Part shown: positions 5,028-10,506 of the stretch, piece by piece
How positions within the stretch are numbered: the first letter of the stretch is position 1
Layout of the letters: each line of letters opens with the position of its first letter
Source of the DNA: Desulfobacteraceae bacterium
GTDB taxonomy: Bacteria; Desulfobacterota; DSM-4660; Desulfatiglandales; HGW-15
DNA: 10,506 bases
Direction: 5' to 3'
NCBI GenBank assembly: GCA_003819975.1
Contig: RPPU01000102.1
Coordinates: forward strand, 1 to 10,506
Notes under the pieces: model-generated
What the model saw: only the letters and a program-made list of their open reading frames with translations
Database searches by the model: none
What the model was told of the DNA's origin: nothing
Program-made: the position numbers and the translations under genes

Positions 5028-5942
5028 ATGCCAAACAAACCCTCCATAGGTTTTCGAATCGTTTATGCCCTTTGCCGGGTCTATTTTTTTATAGGACGTT
5101 TGACCCCCTTGCGAATGTGGGTGTTCATCGGCCGAATATTCGGCCTGTTTTTATATGGGATCGATTTTCCGCACCGCAAAATCGCATTGGCCAATCTGCG
5201 CTTCGCATTCGGCCCGGAGAAAACCGAGCGGGAACTCCGCGCGATCATCCGCAAGATGTTTTTGGAGTTCGGCATGATTGCGCATGAATGGACCCGGCTC
5301 AAATACATTAAGAAAGAAGACCTGCCGGGCCTGGTCGAAGTGGAAGGGCTCGAAAATTTGAAGGCGGCCAAGGGCAACGGCAAACCCGTGATTCTGTTGG
5401 GCGCCCATTTCGGCAATTTCGAATATACCCATTTGTATTATGCCCTGCACATCAACCGCATCCAGTTTATCGTGCGCGCCATTGACAATCCTTTGCTCGA
5501 GGCGGAGCGTCTGAAATACAATACCGCTTTCGGCGTAAAAATATTATACAAGCAGAGCGGCTTGCGGCCCGCCATCAAGAACCTAAAAAACGGCGAAGAC
5601 CTCGTGATTTTCGCGGACCAAAAGGTGAATTTATCCGAGGGCATCTTATGCACGTTCTTCGGCAAGGAGACTTCCACGATCCCTTTGGCGCCGGCTTTGT
5701 CGGATAAATACGGAGCGCCGATCGTGCCGGTGTTTTGCGTGCGCTCGGAAAAAAATCCCACGCGCCACAAAATTATTTTTTTGCCCGAACTCAAACTGGA
5801 CCCGAACGATGGGGCAGAAATGATCCATAGGGCAACCCAGCGCCAGAACGATATTATTGAAGCCATGATTCGGCGCTATCCCCAGCAATGGCTCTGGTTT
5901 CACCGGAAGTGGAGTTATCATAATCCGGAAATTTATGAGTGA
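5028..5942 (+). CDS. LpxL/HtrB-family lysophospholipid (lipid A type) acyltransferase
   Basis: A 304-residue inner-membrane acyltransferase that would add a secondary acyl chain to lipid A or a related lipid. Family motifs of Lip_A_acyltrans (PF03279) are clear. A hydrophobic N-terminal anchor runs from about 9 to 45 (YALCRVYFFIGRL, RMWVFIGRIFGLFLYG), followed by RKIALANLRFAFG. The catalytic HX4E motif appears in GAHFGNFE (His127, Glu132), then IFADQK (Asp197, Gln198) and the terminal QWLWFHRKW. The length matches the family (about 290-320). The ATG at 5028 has AAGGTG 7 bases upstream and a promoter ahead; the overlapping ATG at 5006 is in another frame. No other LPS genes are nearby, so whether it is LpxL-, LpxM- or another type, and its acyl chain, cannot be read. 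It supports a Gram-negative host. Confidence 0.9.
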   Translation: MPNKPSIGFRIVYALCRVYFFIGRLTPLRMWVFIGRIFGLFLYGIDFPHRKIALANLRFAFGPEKTERELRAIIRKMFLEFGMIAHEWTRLKYIKKEDLPGLVEVEGLENLKAAKGNGKPVILLGAHFGNFEYTHLYYALHINRIQFIVRAIDNPLLEAERLKYNTAFGVKILYKQSGLRPAIKNLKNGEDLVIFADQKVNLSEGILCTFFGKETSTIPLAPALSDKYGAPIVPVFCVRSEKNPTRHKIIFLPELKLDPNDGAEMIHRATQRQNDIIEAMIRRYPQQWLWFHRKWSYHNPEIYE

Positions 5943-5952
5943 GAGGCTGTTG

Positions 5953-5985
5953 GGTTGTAGCCAATTAGGCTGAAGTCGAACAACC
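5953..5985. other. Compound hairpin after the acyltransferase gene
   Basis: An outer GGTTGT/ACAACC stem (5953-5958, 5980-5985) surrounds an inner AGCC/GGCT stem (5959-5962, 5968-5971) with loop AATTA and an 8-base bulge. There is no T run, so it is at best an imperfect transcript end or processing site. Confidence 0.35.
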
Positions 5986-6024
5986 TAAAGTTGTGCGAGA
6001 AGTATATAGAAAAACGATCGGGTC

Positions 6025-6873
6025 ATGAAAAAACCAAACGAACAAAGCGCGTGCGAAGCTTTCCTTGTCATTCTCAATGCCCTTACTGGTTTGAAATATA
6101 TAAAAATCGAATCGCCTGATGAACAAAATCGACGAACTCCTGATGTTGATTTTCTTTTAAAATCCATTAACGATGAAAGCGATATGATTGCTGTCGAACA
6201 CACCATTCTTGAATCTTATAACGGACAGATAGGATATGTGAAAGGATCGTATGATATCGTTGATTCAATCAATGCCGTCTGTAAAAATACGATTCCTAAC
6301 GATCGCTATTATTTTCTTGCCATTCCTCCTGTAAAAGGGGATTCCCTTGTAGGAAAAAACAGGATACGGTTTGTCAGCAGCCTTTCTTCTTGGGTAACGG
6401 AGACCGCCCAGAAGCTATCGATCGACAACCACGCTCAGATTGAATATGAAGGTCAAAAAATAACGTTAATGTGTTGTGGCGATGATGTTCAGTTGAATGG
6501 GAACGTGTGGCGAGCGTCTCAATCACCTGAAAAACAAGAAATTTTGCAAACCCAAAGGCTTTGCCGAGCAATTGGCGATAAACTTCCTAAACTCGAGGCC
6601 TACAAGCAGCGGAGCTTCAAAACTGCTCTTTTGCTTGAAGATATTGCCAACATTCCATCAACTATTACACAGAGAGCTCATGGAATGAATTCAGAGGAAA
6701 GAGACAGCATTGAAGATATAATTGATTATATAGTTGTATTTGCATCGAACAACGGTCGGATGATTGTAGGGGATGTGTGGAAAGAGCCAACCATCTGGCA
6801 TGTATCCATTCCAGATAATAGAAAGTTCAATTTTCGGAAAAATAACAAGGGAAAAGCATTTTTAGGAATATAG
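6025..6873 (+). CDS. Orphan protein of unknown function, possible nuclease-like N-terminus
   Basis: A 282-residue soluble protein with no recognised family. The N-terminal 80 residues read QSACEAFLVILNALTGL, then RRTPDVDFLL and DMIAVEHTILESYNGQ. The order Glu11, PDVD (Asp40, Asp42), then a hydrophobic strand ending VEHT (Glu58) recalls the E...D...(D/E)xK layout of restriction-endonuclease-like folds. The usual Lys is not in place, so this is only a hint. The remainder is helical with KLPKLEAYKQRSFKTALLLEDI and a strand-rich C-terminus (GRMIVGDVWKEPTIWHVSI). There is no signal peptide or membrane segment. The start has only a weak ribosome binding site (CGGGTC). Third codon positions are richer in A/T than in the flanking metabolic genes, and it precedes a toxin-antitoxin pair, both suggesting acquired DNA. 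A stand-alone defence or phage-related role is possible but unproven. Confidence 0.75.
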   Translation: MKKPNEQSACEAFLVILNALTGLKYIKIESPDEQNRRTPDVDFLLKSINDESDMIAVEHTILESYNGQIGYVKGSYDIVDSINAVCKNTIPNDRYYFLAIPPVKGDSLVGKNRIRFVSSLSSWVTETAQKLSIDNHAQIEYEGQKITLMCCGDDVQLNGNVWRASQSPEKQEILQTQRLCRAIGDKLPKLEAYKQRSFKTALLLEDIANIPSTITQRAHGMNSEERDSIEDIIDYIVVFASNNGRMIVGDVWKEPTIWHVSIPDNRKFNFRKNNKGKAFLGI

Positions 6874-6976
6874 AGATCAGTCTGTCCGACGTCATTGGCT
6901 AAATTGACATGATAGATGAGAAAAAACATTGTCGTTCCGGGATTGGACAAATCTAACCCTTTGAATTTTTTTGCTA

Positions 6977-6989
6977 ATTTTTTAAAAAT
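6977..6989. promoter_or_regulatory. AT-rich dyad upstream of the toxin gene
   Basis: ATTTTT and AAAAAT flank a single T, a 13-base near-continuous palindrome about 65 bases before the toxin start. It could be an autoregulatory operator for the antitoxin, but A/T palindromes of this size also arise by chance. CGATATTTCG at 7011-7020 is a second, shorter dyad. Confidence 0.25.
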
Positions 6990-7051
6990 GAATTGTTTTT
7001 AGTCTTAAAGCGATATTTCGGAGAAAAAAATCTTGCAAAATGGTGACAAAT

Positions 7052-7414
7052 ATGTCAACATTTAAGTCAATGAGAAATACCCGACGGATTTCATGGGTCA
7101 AGGCGGCACGTAAGGATTTTGAAGAATTTCCCGAAGATGTGCAGGGTGTTATGCTGAACGCCCTTACGATTGCAGCCGAGGGTAGTAAATCGGACAAAGC
7201 CAAGCCTTTTAAAGGCTTTGAAGGCGGCGTGTTTGAAATTGCGCTTCAATATCGCGGAGATGCCTTTCGCGTGCTCTATGCCGTGAAAATAGGTACAGAT
7301 GTTTGGGTTATTCATGCTTTTCAGAAAAAAGCCAAGTCCGGAATCAAAACTCCGCAGATGGAGATCGACCTCATCCGCGAGCGCTTAAAACGATTAAAGG
7401 AGGCTCTGCAATGA
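7052..7414 (+). CDS. higB: HigB-type toxin of the RelE/Gp49-like family
   Basis: A probable ribosome-dependent mRNA endonuclease toxin of the Gp49-like family (PF05973). It carries RRISWVKAARKDFEEFPEDVQ, KAKPFKGFEGGVFEIALQY, DAFRVLYAVKIGTDVWVIHAFQKKAKSG and a C-terminal helix PQMEIDLIRERLKRLKEA. These match the usual order: helix pair, basic K/R patch, RVLYA strand, HAFQKK active-face loop. From ATG 7052 it has 120 residues. ATG 7040 is possible but has no close ribosome site, whereas GGTG lies 6 bases before 7052; ATG 7070 would also still give a whole domain. The stop overlaps the antitoxin start (ATGA), so the two are translationally coupled. The toxin-first order is the HigBA arrangement. 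Expression is probably repressed by the toxin-antitoxin complex at the AT-rich upstream region. Confidence 0.88.
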   Translation: MSTFKSMRNTRRISWVKAARKDFEEFPEDVQGVMLNALTIAAEGSKSDKAKPFKGFEGGVFEIALQYRGDAFRVLYAVKIGTDVWVIHAFQKKAKSGIKTPQMEIDLIRERLKRLKEALQ

Positions 7415-7743
7415 AAGACGATTTTGAATTGATCCGCGGCAGCGGTAATGTATTCCGTGATTTTGGGCGATCCAACGCCAATCTGGAACAGGCGCGGGCC
7501 ATTCTTGCGGCGGAGATTATCCGAATTCTTGACGAACACAACTTATCGACCCGGGAAGCAGAGAAATTAACGGGTGTTTCACATTCAGAGTTTTCACGTA
7601 TTCGTAATGCTCGTCTCGAACGCTTTACAATTGATCGGATGATTTCGATACTTGGCAAACTCGACGAAGATATTGAGGTTAACGTCACTTTCCGTGTTCG
7701 TCCTCACGGAGTGCAAGAAGGGTTACGCTCTGAAAGACCGTGA
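7411..7743 (+). CDS. higA: HigA-type antitoxin, XRE/HTH_37 DNA-binding protein
   Basis: A 110-residue antitoxin of the HTH_37 (PF13744) type that should neutralise the upstream HigB-like toxin and repress the operon. Residues 10-20 GSGNVFRDFGR and 21-45 NANLEQARAILAAEIIRILDE are the family's N-terminal signature. The helix-turn-helix spans about 45-75 (LSTREAEKLTGVSHSEFSRIR), followed by FTIDRMISILGKLDEDIEVNVTF. The ATG at 7411 is fixed by AAAGGAGG 7 bases upstream and by the ATGA overlap with the toxin stop. The frame is open further upstream to 7303, but that part lies inside the toxin gene and is not protein of this family. The last residues (RPHGVQEGLRSERP) are unremarkable. Confidence 0.9.
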   Translation: MKDDFELIRGSGNVFRDFGRSNANLEQARAILAAEIIRILDEHNLSTREAEKLTGVSHSEFSRIRNARLERFTIDRMISILGKLDEDIEVNVTFRVRPHGVQEGLRSERP

Positions 7744-7792
7744 ATGTTCCCGAAACGCATCTACGATCATACCCTTCTTTTTAAAGAATTTT

Positions 7793-8059
7793 ATGAAACC
7801 AATCGTAAAATACATTGAACATAAACCGGCCGAGCATACGGACCGGGCAACCGCCTGGATTGCGCGGGTTTGGCAGTCGGCGAGCGGGAAAACGCTTTAT
7901 TTCAACGATATGGCTCTGAAGAGATGCTCCGGAGGTGATGATAATCATTATGATCTCGTTACCGGAGAAAGATATTGGGTTTCGGGCGTAAAGAAAAGAG
8001 GGTCCAACCGGCATTGGGGCGGCGGTACGATCCTGATCGAGCAATCGCTTGCAAAATGA
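7793..8059 (+). CDS. Small conserved-looking protein (KTLYFN...YWVSGVKK...RHWGGG), 88 residues
   Basis: A small soluble protein. The core ARVWQSASGKTLYFN, ALKRCSGG, NHYDLVTGERYWVSGVKKRG and SNRHWGGGTILIE matches, from memory, a widespread family of 80-130-residue proteins. Some of these are listed in databases as 1-deoxy-D-xylulose-5-phosphate synthase; the length and lack of thiamine-binding motifs make that name wrong. Its function is not known to me. The start is taken at ATG 7793, since the frame upstream to 7652 overlaps the antitoxin gene in another frame and reads unlike protein. The ribosome site is weak (AAAGAA). The gene ends at TGA 8057-8059, but the same frame then continues for 39 coding-like codons (see 8060-8179), so the C-terminus may be cut by a nonsense change. 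Confidence 0.72.
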   Translation: MKPIVKYIEHKPAEHTDRATAWIARVWQSASGKTLYFNDMALKRCSGGDDNHYDLVTGERYWVSGVKKRGSNRHWGGGTILIEQSLAK

Positions 8060-8179
8060 TATGAAGAGCACACTCATGGCAAACATTATTGCGACTTGAT
8101 TGCGATTCCCGATTTGCCCAAGCCCGATATTTCCAAGTTTAGTTCAATGGAAAATTCGCCATTACGGTCTATTCAATAA
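8060..8179 (+). pseudogene. In-frame C-terminal continuation after the TGA of the small protein gene
   Basis: The reading frame of the 88-residue gene stays open for 39 codons after TGA 8057-8059, up to TAA 8177-8179. It reads YEEHTHGKHYCDLIAIP then DLPKPDISKFSSMENSPL and RSIQ. The DLIAIPDLP..DISKF..MENSPL part looks like a natural protein end, and, from memory, longer members of the family end in a similar pro-rich F..xEN pattern. The likeliest readings are a nonsense mutation or sequence error in a gene of about 128 codons, or translation through UGA. No clear bacterial SECIS hairpin was found behind the TGA, so selenocysteine is not supported. It could also be a chance open frame. Confidence 0.45.
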
Positions 8180-8193
8180 AGAGGCGGCCATCA

Positions 8194-8658
8194 ATGAAAA
8201 CCGAAATCGAACGCAAGTTTTTGGTTAAGGGTTTTTCGTGGAAGACGACCGGCGGGAAGCGGTATTGCCAAGGATATATCAGCCGCAACAAGCAGAGTAC
8301 GGTGCGGGTCCGCATTTCGGATGACAAGGCTTTTTTAGCCGTCAAGGGAGCGCAGACCGGAATCACGCGCCTGGAGTATGAATATGCGATTCCCAAGATC
8401 GATGCGGAAGAATTACTTGAGCATTTGTGTGAAAAGCCGTTGATCGAGAAAATCCGGTACCGGGTGTCTTTCGGCGGGCATGTTTTCGAGATCGACGAGT
8501 TCTTGGGTGACAATGCCGGATTGATCGTGGCGGAAATCGAACTTGAATCGGAAGACCAGGATTTTCCCAAGCCCCCCTGGCTGGGAAATGAAGTGACCCG
8601 GGATCCGCGTTATTACAATGTGAATTTGGTCCAGCACCCTTTCAAAGAATGGGTATAG
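8194..8658 (+). CDS. CYTH-domain (triphosphate tunnel) protein
   Basis: A 154-residue single-domain CYTH protein, probably a metal-dependent triphosphatase (inorganic triphosphatase type). The signature EIERKF gives the ExExK motif (Glu4, Glu6, Lys8). Tunnel residues follow in the expected order: STVRVRIS (Arg38, Arg40), AVKG (Lys51), TRLEYEY (Arg59, Glu61, Glu63), KIRYRV (Lys86, Arg88, Arg90), FEIDEF (Glu99, Asp101), and VAEIELESE (Glu114, Glu116, Glu118). The length is normal for stand-alone bacterial members such as NeuTTM-like proteins; there is no CHAD domain. The ATG at 8194 has GAGG 9 bases upstream. It lies 14 bases behind the preceding open frame and may be cotranscribed with it. Tripolyphosphate as substrate is from family knowledge, not shown here. 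Confidence 0.9.
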   Translation: MKTEIERKFLVKGFSWKTTGGKRYCQGYISRNKQSTVRVRISDDKAFLAVKGAQTGITRLEYEYAIPKIDAEELLEHLCEKPLIEKIRYRVSFGGHVFEIDEFLGDNAGLIVAEIELESEDQDFPKPPWLGNEVTRDPRYYNVNLVQHPFKEWV

Positions 8659-8661
8659 AGC

Positions 8662-8724
8662 ATGGAAAACGTAAAAGATCGGTGTTTAAAAACGATCGCG
8701 ACGCGGCGTGCCAAACAGGAATAA
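8662..8724 (+). CDS. 20-codon ORF, possible gene remnant
   Basis: ATG 8662 to TAA 8722-8724 encodes MENVKDRCLKTIATRRAKQE. It starts 3 bases after the CYTH stop with no good ribosome site. The part LKTIATRR recalls the N-terminus of nitroreductases (...AIxTRRS...), so it may be the stub of a deleted gene. It is too short to be sure. Confidence 0.25.
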   Translation: MENVKDRCLKTIATRRAKQE

Positions 8725-8777
8725 AAAGTTTTTTTTAAATTCAATCCTTCGGCCCTAATGGTTATTTGGAGGAATCA

Positions 8778-9092
8778 ATGACATTTTATCGAGAGGAATC
8801 GGGATACACAAAAACGGCTTTGTCCGATCTGCAGGGCGCTTGGCAAATGCTGCGCGAATCGGTTGTGGAAGCTCATCCTTTTCCTGAATCTCAAAGGCTG
8901 CTTTTTCATATCGATGAGGCCATGAGTTGGGAGAATGTAAGGCAATTAGGCAGTATGCGCAATATTCTTTTATTGATTCGGAATATCGCGGGACAAGCAA
9001 AAGCACCGGAAGAAATATCCGAGAATATTAAAATAGTTGCCGAGGACCTTGAAGAGGTTTTTATTGCCATTAAAAAAGGCGAGGCCATCTGA
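8778..9092 (+). CDS. Small helical protein of unknown function, 104 residues
   Basis: A soluble protein with no recognised family. ATG 8778 is chosen because GGAGG (8768-8772) lies 5 bases upstream; a TTG at 8766 would overlap that site. Sequence MTFYREESGY, then TALSDLQGAWQMLRESVVEAHPF, ESQRLLFHIDEAMSWENVRQLGSMRNILLLIRNIAG and a C-terminal ISENIKIVAEDLEEVFIAIKKG suggest three or four amphipathic helices. There are no Cys, no signal peptide and no catalytic motif. It follows the CYTH gene by 119 bases with an A/T-rich spacer and may be a separate unit. It converges on the aspartate kinase gene. The strong ribosome site and codon pattern support a real gene; function is open. Confidence 0.7.
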   Translation: MTFYREESGYTKTALSDLQGAWQMLRESVVEAHPFPESQRLLFHIDEAMSWENVRQLGSMRNILLLIRNIAGQAKAPEEISENIKIVAEDLEEVFIAIKKGEAI

Positions 9093-9105
9093 TTGTCAAA
9101 GCATG

Positions 9106-9132
9106 ATGGTTCGACAAGCTCACCATGAACGG
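9106..9132. repeat. Intergenic repeat of the TTCGACAAGCTCACCATGAACGG kind
   Basis: ATGGT and ACCAT (9106-9110, 9122-9126) flank TCGACAAGCTC, followed by GAACGG. This sequence type recurs, from general experience, between genes of many bacteria as a short dyad repeat. It sits between the convergent ends of the helical protein and aspartate kinase genes and might help end transcription. Confidence 0.5.
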
Positions 9133-9144
9133 AGTAACTATAAT

Positions 9145-9171
9145 AATCCTGTTGATCCTGTTAATTCTGTA
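9145..9171. repeat. Nonamer tandem repeat, three units
   Basis: AATCCTGTT, GATCCTGTT and AATTCTGTA stand head to tail directly behind the stop codon of the aspartate kinase gene (read on the minus strand). Short intergenic arrays of AATCCTGTT-like units are a familiar type of bacterial spacer repeat. Confidence 0.6.
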
Positions 9172-9180
9172 AAAAACTTC

Positions 9181-10395
9181 CTAAACCAATCCCGTAATCC
9201 ACTTGCGGTGGCAAAGCCGAACCCCTTCTTGGATCGCTTCGCGATTCATCAAAAGCGAAATCCGAAACGAAGTGGTCACGATATGGTTCGGTACGATGCC
9301 GTTCAATTGCAGCAGATCCACGGTTTCAAGCAAAGTCAGGTTGTTGCGGTTGATGCCTTCGCCGATGAGCGACAAAGCCGAAAGATGGGTGTCGAAGGCC
9401 ACAGCCGCGCCCAGGCGCTGCTCCAGGGTTTTGCGGATTTCTTCCCAGCCGTAAACGCTCTGGGCCGAAATCACGAGCGAGGCCTTGGATTGGGCGGGGT
9501 CGGATTCCACGGCCATGACGTTTACTTCTTTGATCGGCACTTGTTCTTTTTCCAAATAACGCAGGGTTTCGCGGAAAAGAGGCAAGGCTTTTTCGGAATG
9601 GATCCGGAGCCGGGTGATGTCGTTTTCACTGACCACGGCCTGCACGCCGCTGATACTGCCGGCCGGAATTTTGCGCACAATGGTTTCCTTGCCGCCTACA
9701 AAAGTGCTGCGTGCGTAGATCGCGATGTTTTTTTCCTTGGCGAATTGCACGGCCTGGGCATTGAGCACCTTGGCTCCGGCTGCGGCCATTTCCTGCATGA
9801 CCGGATAGGAGAGTTCGGGGAGGTGTTTGGCGTCGGCGACCACGGCCGGATCGGCCGTATAAACGCCGTCGACATCCGAATAAATTTCGCAACGCTCGGC
9901 ATCCAGGGCCGCGGCCAGGGCCACGGCCGTGGTGTCGGAGCCGCCGCGGCCCAGGGTGGTGATGTCGCGGCGGTAACTCACACCCTGGAACCCGCCGATC
10001 ACGACTACTTTACCCTTGGCCATCTCGTCCTGGACCCGGAAGGGCCGGACCTCGATCACCTGGGCGTCGTTATGGCGATCATTGGTGATGATGCCCGATT
10101 GGGATCCGGTCAGGGAAATGGCGTCAATGCCCAATTCCTGGAGGGCAATGCACAGAAGACTCATGGTGGTGCGTTCGCCGGTGCTGAGCAACATATCCAT
10201 TTCGCGGCGTTCGGGTTTGGGGGAGAGGCTGCGGGCCAGGTCGATCAGGTTATTGGTGGTTTTGCCCATGGCTGAGACCACGACCGCGACGTTATAGCCT
10301 TGTTTTTTTACTTCGGCGACCTTTTGGGCGATTTTTTTTATTTTATCGGCATCGGCGACACTGCTGCCGCCATATTTTTGGACAATGCATTTCAT
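9181..10395 (-). CDS. lysC: Aspartate kinase with two C-terminal ACT domains
   Basis: A 404-residue cytoplasmic enzyme that phosphorylates aspartate, the first step towards lysine, threonine, methionine and diaminopimelate. The kinase domain (1 to about 245) shows QKYGGSSVA (Lys7), STGER (71-75), GGFQG (134-138), [12 protein letters not shown] (147-157) and [13 protein letters not shown] (171-183). Two ACT domains follow: about 255-320 ([24 protein letters not shown]) and about 335-398 ([31 protein letters not shown]), the usual site of feedback inhibition by lysine and/or threonine. The length matches monofunctional type II aspartokinases; there is no homoserine dehydrogenase fusion. ATG 10395 has AAGGAG 8 bases upstream. 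No in-frame second start giving a separate beta subunit was checked in depth. The symbol lysC is chosen by type; effector specificity is unknown. Confidence 0.96.
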   Translation of the reverse strand: MKCIVQKYGGSSVADADKIKKIAQKVAEVKKQGYNVAVVVSAMGKTTNNLIDLARSLSPKPERREMDMLLSTGERTTMSLLCIALQELGIDAISLTGSQSGIITNDRHNDAQVIEVRPFRVQDEMAKGKVVVIGGFQGVSYRRDITTLGRGGSDTTAVALAAALDAERCEIYSDVDGVYTADPAVVADAKHLPELSYPVMQEMAAAGAKVLNAQAVQFAKEKNIAIYARSTFVGGKETIVRKIPAGSISGVQAVVSENDITRLRIHSEKALPLFRETLRYLEKEQVPIKEVNVMAVESDPAQSKASLVISAQSVYGWEEIRKTLEQRLGAAVAFDTHLSALSLIGEGINRNNLTLLETVDLLQLNGIVPNHIVTTSFRISLLMNREAIQEGVRLCHRKWITGLV

Positions 10396-10506
10396 TTTAA
10401 AGACTCCTTATTCACTATGATTTATCGTACAAAGCGTCCTGTGGTATTGCATTTGTTGGCGCCTCGTTGCCGGGTATGAGAGAGGGTTCAAGGGGCCAAG
10501 GGGTCC

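Noticed and set aside
7303..7410. Upstream extension of the antitoxin gene to ATG 7303
   Set aside because: That part lies within the toxin gene in another frame, and the family's N-terminus and the AAAGGAGG site fix the start at 7411.
7652..7792. Upstream extension of the 88-residue protein to ATG 7652
   Set aside because: It overlaps the antitoxin gene and has no sequence typical of the family. The first sensible start is ATG 7793.
8057..8110. Selenocysteine insertion at the TGA 8057-8059
   Set aside because: Only a weak GAG/CTC stem follows the TGA, without a bacterial SECIS-like apical loop at the needed distance. Recoding is therefore not claimed.
9037..10275. A 412-codon plus-strand open frame
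   Set aside because: It lies antisense to the aspartate kinase gene, whose motifs are unmistakable. Its Gly/His/Phe/Gln-rich protein is the mirror of GC-biased codons and shows no family motif.

Overview
The window looks like chromosome from a Gram-negative bacterium of moderate GC content. A lipid A type (LpxL/HtrB family) acyltransferase implies an outer membrane with lipopolysaccharide. A cysteine-rich DUF2284 protein, a periplasmic family 5 peptide-binding protein with a GntR/FCD regulator, and many short tandem or dyad intergenic repeats would suit an anaerobic deltaproteobacterium-like (Desulfobacterota) genome. That placement is an inference from gene content, not a proof. No rRNA, tRNA, CRISPR array or transposase was seen.

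Left part (1-3085). On the minus strand a GntR/FCD regulator (485-1225), with a good sigma-70-like promoter, reads into the N-terminal part of a dipeptide/oligopeptide ABC-transporter binding protein (413 down to the left edge), a likely regulator-transporter operon. An AT-rich divergent spacer with a degenerate repeated motif separates it from a 57-residue Ala/Pro-rich lipoprotein on the plus strand (1602-1775). That gene ends in a hairpin and a strong bidirectional terminator, which it shares with a convergent small secreted protein (1900-2169, minus). Next come a coding-like fragment (2276-2434) and a DUF2284 metal-binding protein (2427-2966), both minus.

Middle (3086-6024). A metal-dependent amidohydrolase-2 family enzyme (3086-4435, minus) has two palindromes just upstream. 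The 592-base gap after it holds a striking 110-base dyad-symmetric element and a GC-rich hairpin. The gap ends in a promoter for an LpxL-like acyltransferase (5028-5942, plus).

Right-middle (6025-9092) is an accessory-looking plus-strand stretch. It holds an AT-rich orphan protein with a possible nuclease-like N-terminal motif, a HigB/HigA-type toxin-antitoxin pair with an ATGA overlap, and a small conserved-looking protein whose reading frame continues past an in-frame TGA. It ends with a CYTH-domain triphosphatase-like protein, a 20-codon remnant-like ORF and a 104-residue helical protein of unknown function.

Right end (9093-10506). After a short spacer with two kinds of intergenic repeat, a complete aspartate kinase with two ACT domains lies on the minus strand (9181-10395). 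It catalyses the first step of Lys/Thr/Met biosynthesis. The window has no single multi-gene pathway; the most notable features are the repeat/dyad elements, the small hidden or interrupted frames and the orphan gene beside the toxin-antitoxin pair.
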